Below are positions 23,844 to 30,368 of a stretch of 33,686 nucleotides of DNA, piece after piece; within the stretch, counting starts at the first letter, position 1, and each line of letters opens with the position of its first letter. The notes beneath the pieces were generated by a model. The model did not search any database, had not been told where the DNA came from, and saw only the letters and a list, made by a program, of their open reading frames with translations. Origin of the DNA: a virus. Both the position numbers and the translations under genes were made by a program. The stretch is taken from positions 1-33,686 of the IMG/VR virus record IMGVR_UViG_3300047554_000408. One strand, written 5' to 3'.

Positions 23844-23950
23844 GTCACCACCACGGTTTTGATTTTGAACTAGACCAGCCTTGGGCAGTCTGCAACTGTG
23901 GCGAGATTAGGACTAATCCATCATTCTTTATCAAGGGAGAGAACAAATGA
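23840..23950 (+). CDS. Tiny His/Cys protein, paralogue of the gene at 24177
   Basis: 36 aa, GTG start. SHHHGFDFELDQPWAVCNCG and then TNPSFFIKGENK resemble HHCGFDFSDGLATATCNCG and TNPYYM in the gene at 24177-24548. The HH-x2-F-D-F and CNCG pattern may bind a metal. It appears to be a shortened duplicate, directly fused to the junction tail. Confidence 0.55.
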   Translation: MSHHHGFDFELDQPWAVCNCGEIRTNPSFFIKGENK

Positions 23951-24180
23951 GCATACACGACAGGATGAAGCCACGCAGTAATCGTGAAAAGGATTTGCTG
24001 AAGTATGGTCGTAGGCAGGGCAGGGAACAAGTTATCGAGGTTGCTAGGCAATGGCTTGCGTATGACGGAGACCACGACAGCCTGATTAACTTTCTAAGCG
24101 ACAAGTCTTGGTATGTAGAGGGTCAATGGACACCGCTATTTGACCGCCTAAAGGACTTTATCAAGGGAGAGAACAAGTGA
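23947..24180 (+). CDS. Small early protein ending in IKGENK
   Basis: 77 aa, ATG in the junction repeat. Helical and charged (NREKDLLKYGRRQGREQVIEV), with a Trp-rich C-terminal half (SDKSWYVEGQWTPLFDRL). It overlaps both neighbours by 4 bases. No recognised family; the first half resembles helix-rich small proteins elsewhere in this block. Confidence 0.6.
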   Translation: MSIHDRMKPRSNREKDLLKYGRRQGREQVIEVARQWLAYDGDHDSLINFLSDKSWYVEGQWTPLFDRLKDFIKGENK

Positions 24181-24548
24181 GCGACCCAATCGAAGAAGGC
24201 TACAAACACCTCGCTAACGACCCAGAGATGTATAGGCGAAGAAACCCGAGCCATCACTGCGGATTTGACTTCAGCGATGGGTTAGCGACTGCGACCTGTA
24301 ATTGTGGGTCGGTGGCTACGAACCCTTACTACATGGAGCAACCAGCAAGAACGCCAAAAGAACTATGGGATGAGGCGATTGCTTATGGCAAAGCAGTAGA
24401 ACACGACATGATTCTTGACCGCACCTACGATGACGAGATAATGCACAATATTTGGTGGGTCATCAAGCGTGAGGACAAGTTTCCATCTCAGGACTTTATT
24501 GCTGATGTTATTAGGCACTTTCTGCTTATCAAAGGAGAGAACAAATGA
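24177..24548 (+). CDS. Early protein with HHCGFDF/CNCG metal-site-like motif
   Basis: 123 aa, GTG start. NPSHHCGFDFSDG and TATCNCGSVATNPYYM form a His/Cys-rich N-terminal module, followed by a helical C-terminal part (KELWDEAIAYGKAVEHD, IMHNIWWVIKREDKF). Ends LLIKGENK through the junction repeat. The N-terminal module is repeated in the 36-aa gene at 23840. No known family. Confidence 0.6.
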   Translation: MSDPIEEGYKHLANDPEMYRRRNPSHHCGFDFSDGLATATCNCGSVATNPYYMEQPARTPKELWDEAIAYGKAVEHDMILDRTYDDEIMHNIWWVIKREDKFPSQDFIADVIRHFLLIKGENK

Positions 24549-24715
24549 ATAAAGACGAGTTCAATGAATGGTCTAAATGGCTTGTAGAAAACTATGACGC
24601 AAGGCTGCCAATTACGATTACCGTTCCATTTCGGCAGGGCAAATTTGTAGTAGACGCACAACTGGATGCAGCAATCATGATTCTAGAAAAACTTATCAAT
24701 GGAGAGAACGAATGA
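24545..24715 (+). CDS. Small early protein ending in INGENE
   Basis: 56 aa, ATG start in the junction repeat with AAAGGAG. Begins NKDEFNEWSKWLVENYD, then a beta stretch LPITITVPF and a helix DAAIMILEKLI. Ends with the junction tail variant. Overlap ATGA to the next gene. Unknown function. Confidence 0.6.
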   Translation: MNKDEFNEWSKWLVENYDARLPITITVPFRQGKFVVDAQLDAAIMILEKLINGENE

Positions 24716-24954
24716 GAGAGTTCACTAACCCAACGTATGACGGCAAAAAGTGTGCCTGCTGTAAACCAACCATAGATAACGCTGCAAACTTGCTACTTGA
24801 CGATAATCTGGTTTGGGATGCAGACTTTGAGGCTATCCGTGAGGACTTGGGCCAGTTGCTTATCAGCATTGACCGTTACCTCTCGGTTGGGGCTAAGAAA
24901 ATGCTTGAACCAACACTACAAAATCTGGTACAAAAACTAACCAAAGGGGAATAA
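24712..24954 (+). CDS. Small early protein with CACC motif
   Basis: 80 aa. CACC near the N-terminus (KKCACCKPTIDN) is followed by an acidic helical body (DADFEAIREDLGQLLISID). Ends LTKGE from AAAGGGGAATAATG, a looser version of the junction in which the ribosome site is still read as KGE. AATCTGGT repeats occur at 24805 and 24922. Overlaps the next ATG by one base. Confidence 0.6.
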   Translation: MREFTNPTYDGKKCACCKPTIDNAANLLLDDNLVWDADFEAIREDLGQLLISIDRYLSVGAKKMLEPTLQNLVQKLTKGE

Positions 24955-25178
24955 TGTTAGAGAACCTGAAACCACCACCTAGAACGTTCAGTTGCCGTGT
25001 AGCGACTATCCTAGAAACGTTAGATGACAAAGATAAAAAGATTCTGACCGATGCAGTTATGAACCCTGAATGGCAGTTGCTCACTTTGGAGAACTCTCTA
25101 CGGGATTTGGGTATTCAGTTATCAGCATCAACTATTAAACGTCACCGAACGAAAGCCTGTTCATGCTCGAAAGCCTAA
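24954..25178 (+). CDS. Helix-turn-helix-like small protein
   Basis: 74 aa. ATILETLDDKDKKILTDAV, ENSLRDLGIQLSASTIKRHR and a C-terminal TKACSCSKA are a pattern I recall from a family frequent in actinophages beside phosphoesterases; it looks like a homeodomain-type DNA-binding fold. The N-terminus MLENLKPPP resembles that of the next protein (MLESLKPAP). It overlaps the next gene by 16 bases. Confidence 0.62.
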   Translation: MLENLKPPPRTFSCRVATILETLDDKDKKILTDAVMNPEWQLLTLENSLRDLGIQLSASTIKRHRTKACSCSKA

Positions 25179-26308
25179 AACCCGCCCCTGTCAATCCGCC
25201 GTCACCTTTCGGGGCTGTGTCGGTAGAGTTTGACGGTGTTGATGGTGTAGCGACTACTCCTGGGATGCCTGACGGTGCAGATTTCCGTGACTTCCTAATT
25301 GATGCAGGTTATTCACCTGACGAGTATGAAGTTGTGGGTAATCCTCGCACTAGCCGTTGGCAACGTTATGACGGTTCATGGTTGACCAGTTACAGGTTCA
25401 ACTTTCGACTCAAGAACAAAGACATTGACCTTCCTACGCTTTATGCTCAGGCGAAGCGCACTAAACCTGTCACGCCTAAACCTGTGCAGGGCAAAGCGTT
25501 CGTTATTTTGACTGCTGACTTTCAGGTGGGTAAGGTTGCGTCTCGTGGCGGTACAGAAAATCTGGTCGCCCGTATTCAGGCAGCCTACAACCGTATCGAA
25601 GCGCATTTGAAAAAGAACAAGTATGAACGTATCGTTGTGCTTGACGGTGGTGACATTGTTGAGGGTATTGAGAACGCTGCGAACATGGCTCAGTTGCAGT
25701 CGAATGATTTGTCTCCGATGCAACAGGTTGACCTTGCTGCTGCCCTGATGTGGGACTTACTGAAGTTGACTACTAAGTATGCGCCTGTGTCGTATGCGTC
25801 TGTTGGTTCTAACCACTGTCAATGGCGTGTAGCGAAGCAGGCTGTTGGTAAGCCTGGTGTGGATGACTGGGGCATTGTTATTTTGCAACAACTCCGCAGG
25901 CTTTCCACTGAGGTTGGGTTGGATGTGACGTATTACATTCCGCAACCGCATGACGAGTCGCTCACTGTTGACGTGTTTGATGATGGCTTCCACATTCTCG
26001 GACTCGCTCACGGTCATCAAGTGAACAGACCTGACAGTATGCAACGCTGGCTAGAGAAACAATCGTTTGGTCGTCAACCGTTGGCTGGCTTTACCGTGTT
26101 CTGTTCAGGTCACTTCCACCACACTCGCATTGAGGAACTTGGGCCTGCACATAACGGCGGTTCACGTTTCTGGGTGCAGGGTAGCACTATGGATAACGGC
26201 TCTGACTGGTATCGTCTCGCTGGCGGTTCTGGTGATTCACAAACTGGCATTACGGCGTTTGAGTTGGAACGGGATGTTCCGTTCGCTGGCACTGTAAAAA
26301 GATTTTAA
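25163..26308 (+). CDS. Metallophosphoesterase (calcineurin-like, Mre11-type)
   Basis: 381 aa. It is a two-metal phosphoesterase likely to act on DNA or nucleotides. Motifs in order: TADFQVGK (about 117-124), LDGGDIVEG (160-168), VGSNHCQWR (near 225), GLAHGHQ and GHFHHTR (near 318), which match D-x-Q/H, GDxxE, GNH, GH and GHxH. The N-terminal about 110 residues are extra: an acidic stretch and a beta region. It ends just before the promoter at 26328 and overlaps the HTH-like gene, hinting at a functional pair. Confidence 0.85.
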   Translation: MLESLKPAPVNPPSPFGAVSVEFDGVDGVATTPGMPDGADFRDFLIDAGYSPDEYEVVGNPRTSRWQRYDGSWLTSYRFNFRLKNKDIDLPTLYAQAKRTKPVTPKPVQGKAFVILTADFQVGKVASRGGTENLVARIQAAYNRIEAHLKKNKYERIVVLDGGDIVEGIENAANMAQLQSNDLSPMQQVDLAAALMWDLLKLTTKYAPVSYASVGSNHCQWRVAKQAVGKPGVDDWGIVILQQLRRLSTEVGLDVTYYIPQPHDESLTVDVFDDGFHILGLAHGHQVNRPDSMQRWLEKQSFGRQPLAGFTVFCSGHFHHTRIEELGPAHNGGSRFWVQGSTMDNGSDWYRLAGGSGDSQTGITAFELERDVPFAGTVKRF

Positions 26309-26327
26309 AAAAAGTTTGCAAATGGGC

Positions 26328-26357
26328 TTGACTTTTCTGGTTCGGTTCGTTTAGACT
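26328..26357 (+). promoter_or_regulatory. Promoter for the tRNA-like RNA region and following genes
   Basis: TTGACT (26328-26333) and TTAGAC/TAGACT (26351-26357, spacer 17-18) make a strong promoter; the same TTTAGACTT box recurs in two right-arm promoters (31011, 33048). Transcription would start near 26364, directly before the hairpin at 26365. No GTTAYC elements precede it, unlike those promoters. Confidence 0.7.
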
Positions 26358-26364
26358 TTAGTTG

Positions 26365-26549
26365 TTGGTGGTTTTTCCTTCATTTGTACCACCAATCGGG
26401 TTACTGGTTAGTCAGGGGCTATCCCTTCTCTCCTGGTCAGGTTCGATTCCTGGCAACCCACGAGTGTTTCTGTCGAAGTAGTATCGGCGGGACTATCCAT
26501 CTGTAAGGGCTTGAAAAGAAAGCCGTGGGTTCGACTCCCACAGCAGGAA
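26365..26549 (+). ncRNA. tRNA-like structured RNA (two T-arm-like elements)
   Basis: Hairpin TTGGTGGT (26365-26372)/ACCACCAA (26388-26395). Then GGGTT (26398-26402) can pair AACCC (26455-26459) around a perfect-register T-arm (TCAGG-TTCGATT-CCTGG, 26437-26453). A second T-arm, GTGGG-TTCGACT-CCCAC (26525-26541), follows a class-II-type variable arm GGCTT/AAGCC (26508-26524), a D-arm-like TAGT/ACTA (26479-26495) and a possible acceptor TTCTGTC (26468-26474)/AGCAGGA (26542-26548). Neither unit gives a full canonical anticodon arm: the first is too short (65 nt). They may be degenerate tRNAs or a tRNA mimic. Confidence 0.45.
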
Positions 26550-26573
26550 CACTTACTTTTAGAAGGGAAATTT

Positions 26574-26720
26574 ATGTGCCTTTGCTGTAAGCAGGCTATT
26601 GCTGAAACATTTTGTGACCCGTGCAAACTCACGTTGGAACAGTTTGACATCTCGTACCGTACAGGCGTAAAGTTAGCAACGTTAGATGGCATAAAAAAAC
26701 TGCGGAAAGAGGGTCGCTAA
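26574..26720 (+). CDS. Tiny zinc-ribbon-like protein
   Basis: 48 aa from ATG 26574 with AGAAGGGA upstream. CLCC and CDPC are a clear CxxC pair set (MCLCCKQAIAETFCDPC). The remainder is helical and basic (TLDGIKKLRKEGR). First protein gene after the tRNA-like RNA, overlapping the FmdB-like gene by one base. Confidence 0.6.
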   Translation: MCLCCKQAIAETFCDPCKLTLEQFDISYRTGVKLATLDGIKKLRKEGR

Positions 26721-26899
26721 TGCCTGTGTATGACTACAAATGTGAGTGTGGTAAAACTCGTACTCAAACAGTCAGCATTAAAGAGGAAGATTTTCGTGCC
26801 GTGTGTGACTGCGGTAAAGACATGAAACGTGTGTATAGCGCACCAAACATCAAGTTCAATGGTTCAGGGTTCTATACAACAGATAAGGGCAAGAAATGA
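26720..26899 (+). CDS. FmdB-like zinc ribbon protein
   Basis: 59 aa. MPVYDYKCECGKTRTQTVSI, CDCGKDMKRVYSAP and GSGFYTTD are the FmdB-family zinc ribbon pattern (CxC, CDC and a C-terminal GFY segment). FmdB-like ribbons are often transcription-associated. ATGA overlap with the next gene. Confidence 0.75.
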   Translation: MPVYDYKCECGKTRTQTVSIKEEDFRAVCDCGKDMKRVYSAPNIKFNGSGFYTTDKGKK

Positions 26900-27090
26900 C
26901 AGAGTACAAAGTTACTTTTGAAAAAGACGTAGATTTTGGTTGGCATTGGTCTGTTCACAACGGCAAGTATGAAATCAGCGATTATGCCTTCACTAAATTT
27001 GGTGCTATCCGTAAAGCAAAGCGTTACATAGCAAGGCAAGAAAAAGAAAAGAACCTATACTCTGAGTCGTTTATTGTGAAGGGCGAATAA
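26896..27090 (+). CDS. Small early protein of unknown function
   Basis: 64 aa. Begins TEYKVTFEKDVDFGWHWSVH, with a beta-rich first half and a basic helix (FGAIRKAKRYIARQEKEK). It ends FIVKGE, formed by the in-frame GAAGGGCGAATAATG ribosome site of the next gene, as in the junction array. No recognised family. Confidence 0.55.
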   Translation: MTEYKVTFEKDVDFGWHWSVHNGKYEISDYAFTKFGAIRKAKRYIARQEKEKNLYSESFIVKGE

Positions 27091-27416
27091 TGAAAAGACC
27101 GTGGGGCGAATACAAAGTCTTGGGCGAAAATCCAGTTTGCGTCAAACTAATAACAGTGAACGGCAACAGTCGCCTATCGCTACAATCACATGAGCATCGT
27201 GACGAAATCTGGTTAGCGTTACAACCTGGCTTATACGCTCACGTTGACGGTAACGTGCATGAACTTGGTGTGATGCAACGAATGTTTGTTGGTCGTGGTG
27301 TCGAACACCGCATTGAAAACCCGACAGATGCACCTATTCAACTAATTGAGTTGATGTATGGCAAGTATGACGAGGATGACATCTTCAGGATTCAGGATGA
27401 TTATGGGCGAAACTAA
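27090..27416 (+). CDS. Sugar-phosphate cupin (mannose-6-phosphate isomerase type II-like)
   Basis: 108 aa. RPWGEYKVL, NSRLSLQSHEHRDEIWLAL, GRGVEHRIENP and YGKYDEDDIFRIQDDYGR closely follow the cupin domain found at the C-terminus of mannose-1-phosphate guanylyltransferase/mannose-6-phosphate isomerases; HEHRDE gives metal-binding residues. Free-standing cupins of this kind isomerise sugar phosphates. It supports a phage-encoded sugar route. AATCCAGTT (27129) and AATCTGGTT (27206) repeats lie inside. Confidence 0.82.
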   Translation: MKRPWGEYKVLGENPVCVKLITVNGNSRLSLQSHEHRDEIWLALQPGLYAHVDGNVHELGVMQRMFVGRGVEHRIENPTDAPIQLIELMYGKYDEDDIFRIQDDYGRN

Positions 27417-28134
27417 ACTGTTCGTCTTTGACCTTGACGACACTCTCGCACCGTCTAAACAGGCGATGCCTAAAGAGTTAGCGCATGAACTTGTTATCTT
27501 GTCGCAAAAGTATCAAATCGCTGTACTCACTGGCGGTCAGTATAAGCAGATAGTGAAGCAAGTGTTCAATCAGTTGCCGTTGACTGTCGCTGCCCGTATG
27601 CACGGATTTGGTTGCTCAGGGTCACAATACAAGACCGCTAACGGCACTCTCACTACTGACATGATTCCTGCTGCTAAACGAGCGCATCTAAAAAATCTGG
27701 TCGAAAAAGTTGCTATCGAATTTGGTTACTGGTGTGAGAACCCTGTGGGTGACATTATTGAGGATAGGTTGTCGCAGGTCACGTTTAGTGCGTTAGGGCA
27801 GGAAGCGTCACCTAAGGCTAAATCTGGTTGGGATGTGGATAAGGCGAAACGTCAACGTATGGTTGATAGGTTGCGCCCGCTTGCGCCAGAGTACGAGTTT
27901 CGTATCGGCGGTAGTACAAGCATTGATGTTACGCCTGTTGGTCGTGACAAAGCGTATGGAATGTTGCGTGTGTTAAATCTGGTTGGAGTGGAGTCGTATG
28001 AAACTGTTTATGTGGGTGATTCGTTCAGTAATGCTGGCAACGATTTTCCTGTTTTGTCTACTGGTGTTTTCTGCTTAGAGGTTTCTGGTTGGGAACAGAC
28101 TCTAAATCTGGTTCGTTGGTTTAACCGTGGGTAA
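27397..28134 (+). CDS. HAD-superfamily phosphatase/phosphomannomutase-like
   Basis: 245 aa from ATG 27397 (ATG 27403 is an alternative). Motif I is FDLDDTLAP (nucleophile and acid/base Asp), motif II TGGQYK; the region QVTFSALGQEASPKAKSGWDVDK with RIGGSTSIDVTPVGRDKAYGM is the cap/substrate segment of HAD-type phosphomannomutases; motif IV is YVGDSFSNAGND. It probably makes or removes a sugar phosphate, fitting the adjacent cupin gene. AATCTGGTY repeats recur at 27694, 27831, 27976 and 28105. Confidence 0.8.
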   Translation: MIMGETKLFVFDLDDTLAPSKQAMPKELAHELVILSQKYQIAVLTGGQYKQIVKQVFNQLPLTVAARMHGFGCSGSQYKTANGTLTTDMIPAAKRAHLKNLVEKVAIEFGYWCENPVGDIIEDRLSQVTFSALGQEASPKAKSGWDVDKAKRQRMVDRLRPLAPEYEFRIGGSTSIDVTPVGRDKAYGMLRVLNLVGVESYETVYVGDSFSNAGNDFPVLSTGVFCLEVSGWEQTLNLVRWFNRG

Positions 28135-28456
28135 GTTTCCTAAGCCGTGTCTTGATTGTGGGCGTTTGACTACGCTTGGTAATCGGTGTCTTGAGCATAA
28201 AAATCTGGTTGAACGGTTGCATGATGCTAAACGGGCGCAGGTGAAGCGGGAGTCTGGTCAATATTCTGGTTCGTATCAGAGACGGGCTAGGCAGGTTCGT
28301 GAGACTGCTCTTGTTTGCCACATTTGCGGTGACGGCTTTCGTGCTACTGACCCGTGGGTTGCTGACCATGTTGACCCTGCTAGTCACGGCGATACTGCCG
28401 ATTTGCGGGCTGCTCACCGTTCCTGTAATGCGAAGCGTGGCAATAAGCCGTTGTAA
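28127..28456 (+). CDS. HNH endonuclease
   Basis: 109 aa, GTG start, overlapping the HAD gene by 8 bases. Zinc-binding CLDCG near the N-terminus and CHICGDGF in the middle precede the HNH core ADHVDPASHGD...LRAAHRSCNAKRGNK. It is probably a DNase: packaging-associated or homing. The last codons lead directly into the first iteron-like array. Confidence 0.85.
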   Translation: MGKFPKPCLDCGRLTTLGNRCLEHKNLVERLHDAKRAQVKRESGQYSGSYQRRARQVRETALVCHICGDGFRATDPWVADHVDPASHGDTADLRAAHRSCNAKRGNKPL

Positions 28457-28457
28457 A

Positions 28458-28535
28458 AATCCAGTTGCAGAAAATCTGGTTAGAAAATCTGGTTCAAAAA
28501 TCCAGTTGGAAAAAATCTGGTTGAAAAATCTGGTT
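28458..28535 (+). repeat. Iteron-like array 1 (six AATCTGGTT/AATCCAGTT repeats)
   Basis: Nine-base units start at 28458, 28473, 28486, 28499, 28514 and 28527, with spacings 15, 13, 13, 15 and 13. Four read AATCTGGTT and two AATCCAGTT; the core tetramer CTGG/CCAG is reverse-complementary between the types. Spacer A-runs keep the units in a similar helical face. Likely a protein-binding array: replication, partition or transcription control. Confidence 0.85.
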
Positions 28536-28592
28536 GAACCCGTAACGGGTCACTTGCCCTAGTTGCGGGCTATCCCCTATGCCGTTGTAGGC

Positions 28593-28669
28593 GTTATCAA
28601 AATGTTATCAAAATAACTTGCCTTTTTCGTGTCTGGCGTTTCATAATGGTTAGGTAGCAACAACGCTAC
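28593..28669 (+). promoter_or_regulatory. GTTATC promoter P1 and 5' hairpin of the 28690 gene
   Basis: GTTATCAAA at 28593 and 28604 (11 bp apart), -35 TTGCCT at 28618, -10 CATAAT at 28642-28647 (spacer 18). The RNA would begin near 28654 with GTAGC-AACAAC-GCTAC (28654-28669), a hairpin with A-rich loop, then GAAGGGA before the ATG. The second element is 14 bp from the -35, as in the other members. Bases 28536-28592 hold only a small hairpin, ACCCG/CGGGT. Confidence 0.75.
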
Positions 28670-28689
28670 GCAAATGAAGGGAAAACAAA

Positions 28690-28893
28690 ATGAACGAATT
28701 ACGAGTTACTTCTTATGGTTGGTTTATGGATAACAACGGCAACGCCTTTCCGCCAGAGTTTCCAACTATGGAAGCGTATAGAGATAAACTACGCAACGAT
28801 TATGTGGAAGCCCGTGAAAAGGGTATGGCTACTAATCCTGAAGGTTGGCGACACGCTAACTGTGACCACGCCTACGGAATTTGTGGGGGCTAA
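28690..28893 (+). CDS. Small early protein of unknown function
   Basis: 67 aa, GAAGGGA upstream. Starts NELRVTSYGWFMDNNGN with acidic, aromatic-rich composition and ends HAYGICGG. No family recognised. First gene of the P1 unit; the next gene starts 3 bases after its stop. Confidence 0.6.
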   Translation: MNELRVTSYGWFMDNNGNAFPPEFPTMEAYRDKLRNDYVEAREKGMATNPEGWRHANCDHAYGICGG

Positions 28894-28895
28894 CA

Positions 28896-29099
28896 ATGTC
28901 TAAAAAAGTCACTGTTACTTACACGATTACTTACAACCTAAGCAGTAAATCGCAATCGGGTAGAGAGTATTTGGAATGGCTTGACGGCGATAAAGACGCT
29001 AAAAATCTACGCAAATGGTTTGTGATTGACCGCTTTATTGGTCACGATAACCTATGGCGTTTTGATAGGAACGCAAAACTTACTGTTACGGAAGAATAA
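28896..29099 (+). CDS. Small early protein of unknown function
   Basis: 67 aa from ATG 28896. Begins SKKVTVTYTITYNLSSKSQ, a beta-strand start, then a DGDKDAKNLRKW helix. No clear function. Possible partner of the upstream gene because of the 2-base gap. Confidence 0.58.
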   Translation: MSKKVTVTYTITYNLSSKSQSGREYLEWLDGDKDAKNLRKWFVIDRFIGHDNLWRFDRNAKLTVTEE

Positions 29100-29106
29100 A
29101 AAAACT

Positions 29107-29182
29107 GTTATCGTTTCGTTACCTAATGGGCTTGACTTGCCTAAACGGGTTAGCGATACTAGAACTGTTAGCAAACGCTAAC
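29107..29182 (+). promoter_or_regulatory. GTTAYC promoter P2 and 5' hairpin
   Basis: GTTATC (29107) and GTTACC (29118), -35 TTGACT (29132-29137), -10 GATACT (29155-29160, spacer 17). RNA starts near 29167 with GTTAGC-AAAC-GCTAAC (29167-29182), a 6-bp hairpin. Leader continues to AAGGGAA and ATG 29207. Confidence 0.78.
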
Positions 29183-29206
29183 GAAACTAAATGAAGGGAA
29201 ATACAA

Positions 29207-29455
29207 ATGAGCGCAACAGGAACACTAGAAATTCTTTTCCAAGAACTACGGGAAAGTATCCAAAACTGTGAAGGCACAGAAGCAATACAGGAACGCTACC
29301 AAGCCGTTGTTGAGGAATTTCCACAACTATCTATGACTGATGTTGTCGAGTATTTTGAGGAATGGTTGAAAGCCCGTGAAGATGAAGAACGGGTAGAGCG
29401 TGAGAAGGCTCGTAACTTTATGAATGACCATTTCAAAATTATTTCGGTAATGTAA
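29207..29455 (+). CDS. Small acidic helical protein
   Basis: 82 aa. Starts SATGTLEILFQELRESIQ and is almost all helix (VVEYFEEWLKAREDEERVE). Its leader carries GAAGGGAAA. No known family. Confidence 0.6.
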   Translation: MSATGTLEILFQELRESIQNCEGTEAIQERYQAVVEEFPQLSMTDVVEYFEEWLKAREDEERVEREKARNFMNDHFKIISVM

Positions 29456-29480
29456 CTAAGCGAATTGAAGGGAAAACAAA

Positions 29481-29666
29481 ATGACTAAGTACGAGGGAAC
29501 TCTAACTTTAGGGTTTGAGGTTGATTTAGATGAGAGTGTTGATTACAACACTTCTAGGGGTGAACGCCTAATCCTTGAAGCGATTTATGAGTATTTGGAT
29601 TGGGATTATTTTAGGGAAGCCCGCCTTACTGATGTTGAGGTTACGGAAGGGGAAAATGATGATTGA
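29481..29666 (+). CDS. Small acidic protein
   Basis: 61 aa, start preceded by TTGAAGGGAAA. The sequence TKYEGTLTLGFEVDLDES is beta-rich, then an acidic helix (EYLDWDYFREA). Ends EGENDD, where the in-frame ribosome site of the next gene again spells G-E-N. Overlaps the next gene by 11 bases. Confidence 0.6.
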   Translation: MTKYEGTLTLGFEVDLDESVDYNTSRGERLILEAIYEYLDWDYFREARLTDVEVTEGENDD

Positions 29667-29886
29667 CGAAAAGTGTTACAACTGTGGTTATGAAACTGAC
29701 CCCGAAAGCCTTGACGCTATGGGTTACTGCTATAACTGCCAAATGGCTTATGAGGTTGGTCACGAGGTTGGTTTCATGTCGGCGTTACAACAGTTAGCGG
29801 GTAAGAACCCTAGCGAGTTGGCTAACTTGGATAAGTTGTCTGGTGATGAACGCTATACCTTGTTTGCGAGGTTGCTAAATGGCTAA
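29656..29886 (+). CDS. Small zinc-ribbon protein
   Basis: 76 aa from ATG 29656 (GGAAGGGGA upstream; ATG 29659 also possible). CYNCG and CYNCQ are CxxC pairs near the N-terminus (EKCYNCGYETDPE), followed by a helical tail. It overlaps the next gene by 8 bases. Likely a metal-binding small protein; function unknown. Confidence 0.6.
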   Translation: MMIDEKCYNCGYETDPESLDAMGYCYNCQMAYEVGHEVGFMSALQQLAGKNPSELANLDKLSGDERYTLFARLLNG

Positions 29887-30067
29887 CCTTGTCTATGCTT
29901 TCGATTGTATTGGTTGTTACAACTATTACGGCGAGAATAGCCTAACGATTGACGGCAAACTTTACTGCCCAAATTGCTTACACGAAATCGCTACCGATAG
30001 CCCGTATGTCGAACAGATAGCGGTGCTTTACCCTGTTACACCTTTTAGCCTAGAAGGGGCTTACTAA
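29879..30067 (+). CDS. Small zinc-ribbon-like protein
   Basis: 62 aa. FDCIGCYNYYGEN and LYCPNCLHEI give two CxxC pairs, a classic small ribbon. It overlaps the previous gene by 8 bases and shares one base with the next (TAATG). Unknown function. Confidence 0.6.
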   Translation: MANLVYAFDCIGCYNYYGENSLTIDGKLYCPNCLHEIATDSPYVEQIAVLYPVTPFSLEGAY

Positions 30068-30168
30068 TGAATAAAGAAAAAGACGCTGCCGTTTTCGTGC
30101 TTGAAATGTTTGGGGCGGTAATGCTTGCTGCTCTTGGGTCACTTCTCAGTTTTGCTAGGGGGAAGTGA
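30067..30168 (+). CDS. Very small membrane protein
   Basis: 33 aa: a short charged start (NKEKDAA) and one hydrophobic segment (VFVLEMFGAVMLAALGSLL) ending FARGK. Both ends overlap neighbours by one base, so it is probably translated by coupling. Confidence 0.5.
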   Translation: MNKEKDAAVFVLEMFGAVMLAALGSLLSFARGK

Positions 30169-30368
30169 TGCCTGTAACGATTACACGCTTGAAAGAGATT
30201 GAATTAGTTAGAAGCCCGTATGGTTGCGGTCTTGAGGTTTGCGAAGCCTGTTACCCTGTTCAATACGCTTGCGAGAATTGTTTTGAGGCGTTTGAGTTGC
30301 CGATAGTGAACGGCGAACAGTTTACTTGTGAGGCTTGCGATTGGGTGAATAACGAAATCTGGTCGTAA
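30168..30368 (+). CDS. Cys-rich zinc-binding protein
   Basis: 66 aa from ATG 30168. CGLEVCEACYPVQYACENC and TCEACDW give seven cysteines, suitable for two ribbons. The last codons (GAA ATC TGG TCG TAA) hold the first AATCTGGTC repeat of array 2, so the array begins inside the gene. Confidence 0.6.
   Translation: MPVTITRLKEIELVRSPYGCGLEVCEACYPVQYACENCFEAFELPIVNGEQFTCEACDWVNNEIWS

Larger units (their letters stand above)
23678..24715 (+). repeat. Six copies of a gene-junction repeat (ribosome site plus overlap)
   Basis: Six consecutive gene ends share AAGGGAGAGAACAARTGA or close variants, usually preceded by TTATC. Copies end at 23700, 23843, 23950, 24180, 24548 and 24715. Each contains AAGGGAG or AAAGGAG, the ribosome site of the next gene, and an RTGA stop/start overlap. 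Read in frame it encodes the tail KGENK (last copy NGENE). The spacing varies, because the genes between differ in length. It may be a seam for gene shuffling. Confidence 0.85.

Noticed and set aside
26397-26461. Normal tRNA gene at the first T-arm
   Set aside because: Acceptor ends mismatch and only about 33 bases lie between acceptor and T-arm, too few for D and anticodon arms.
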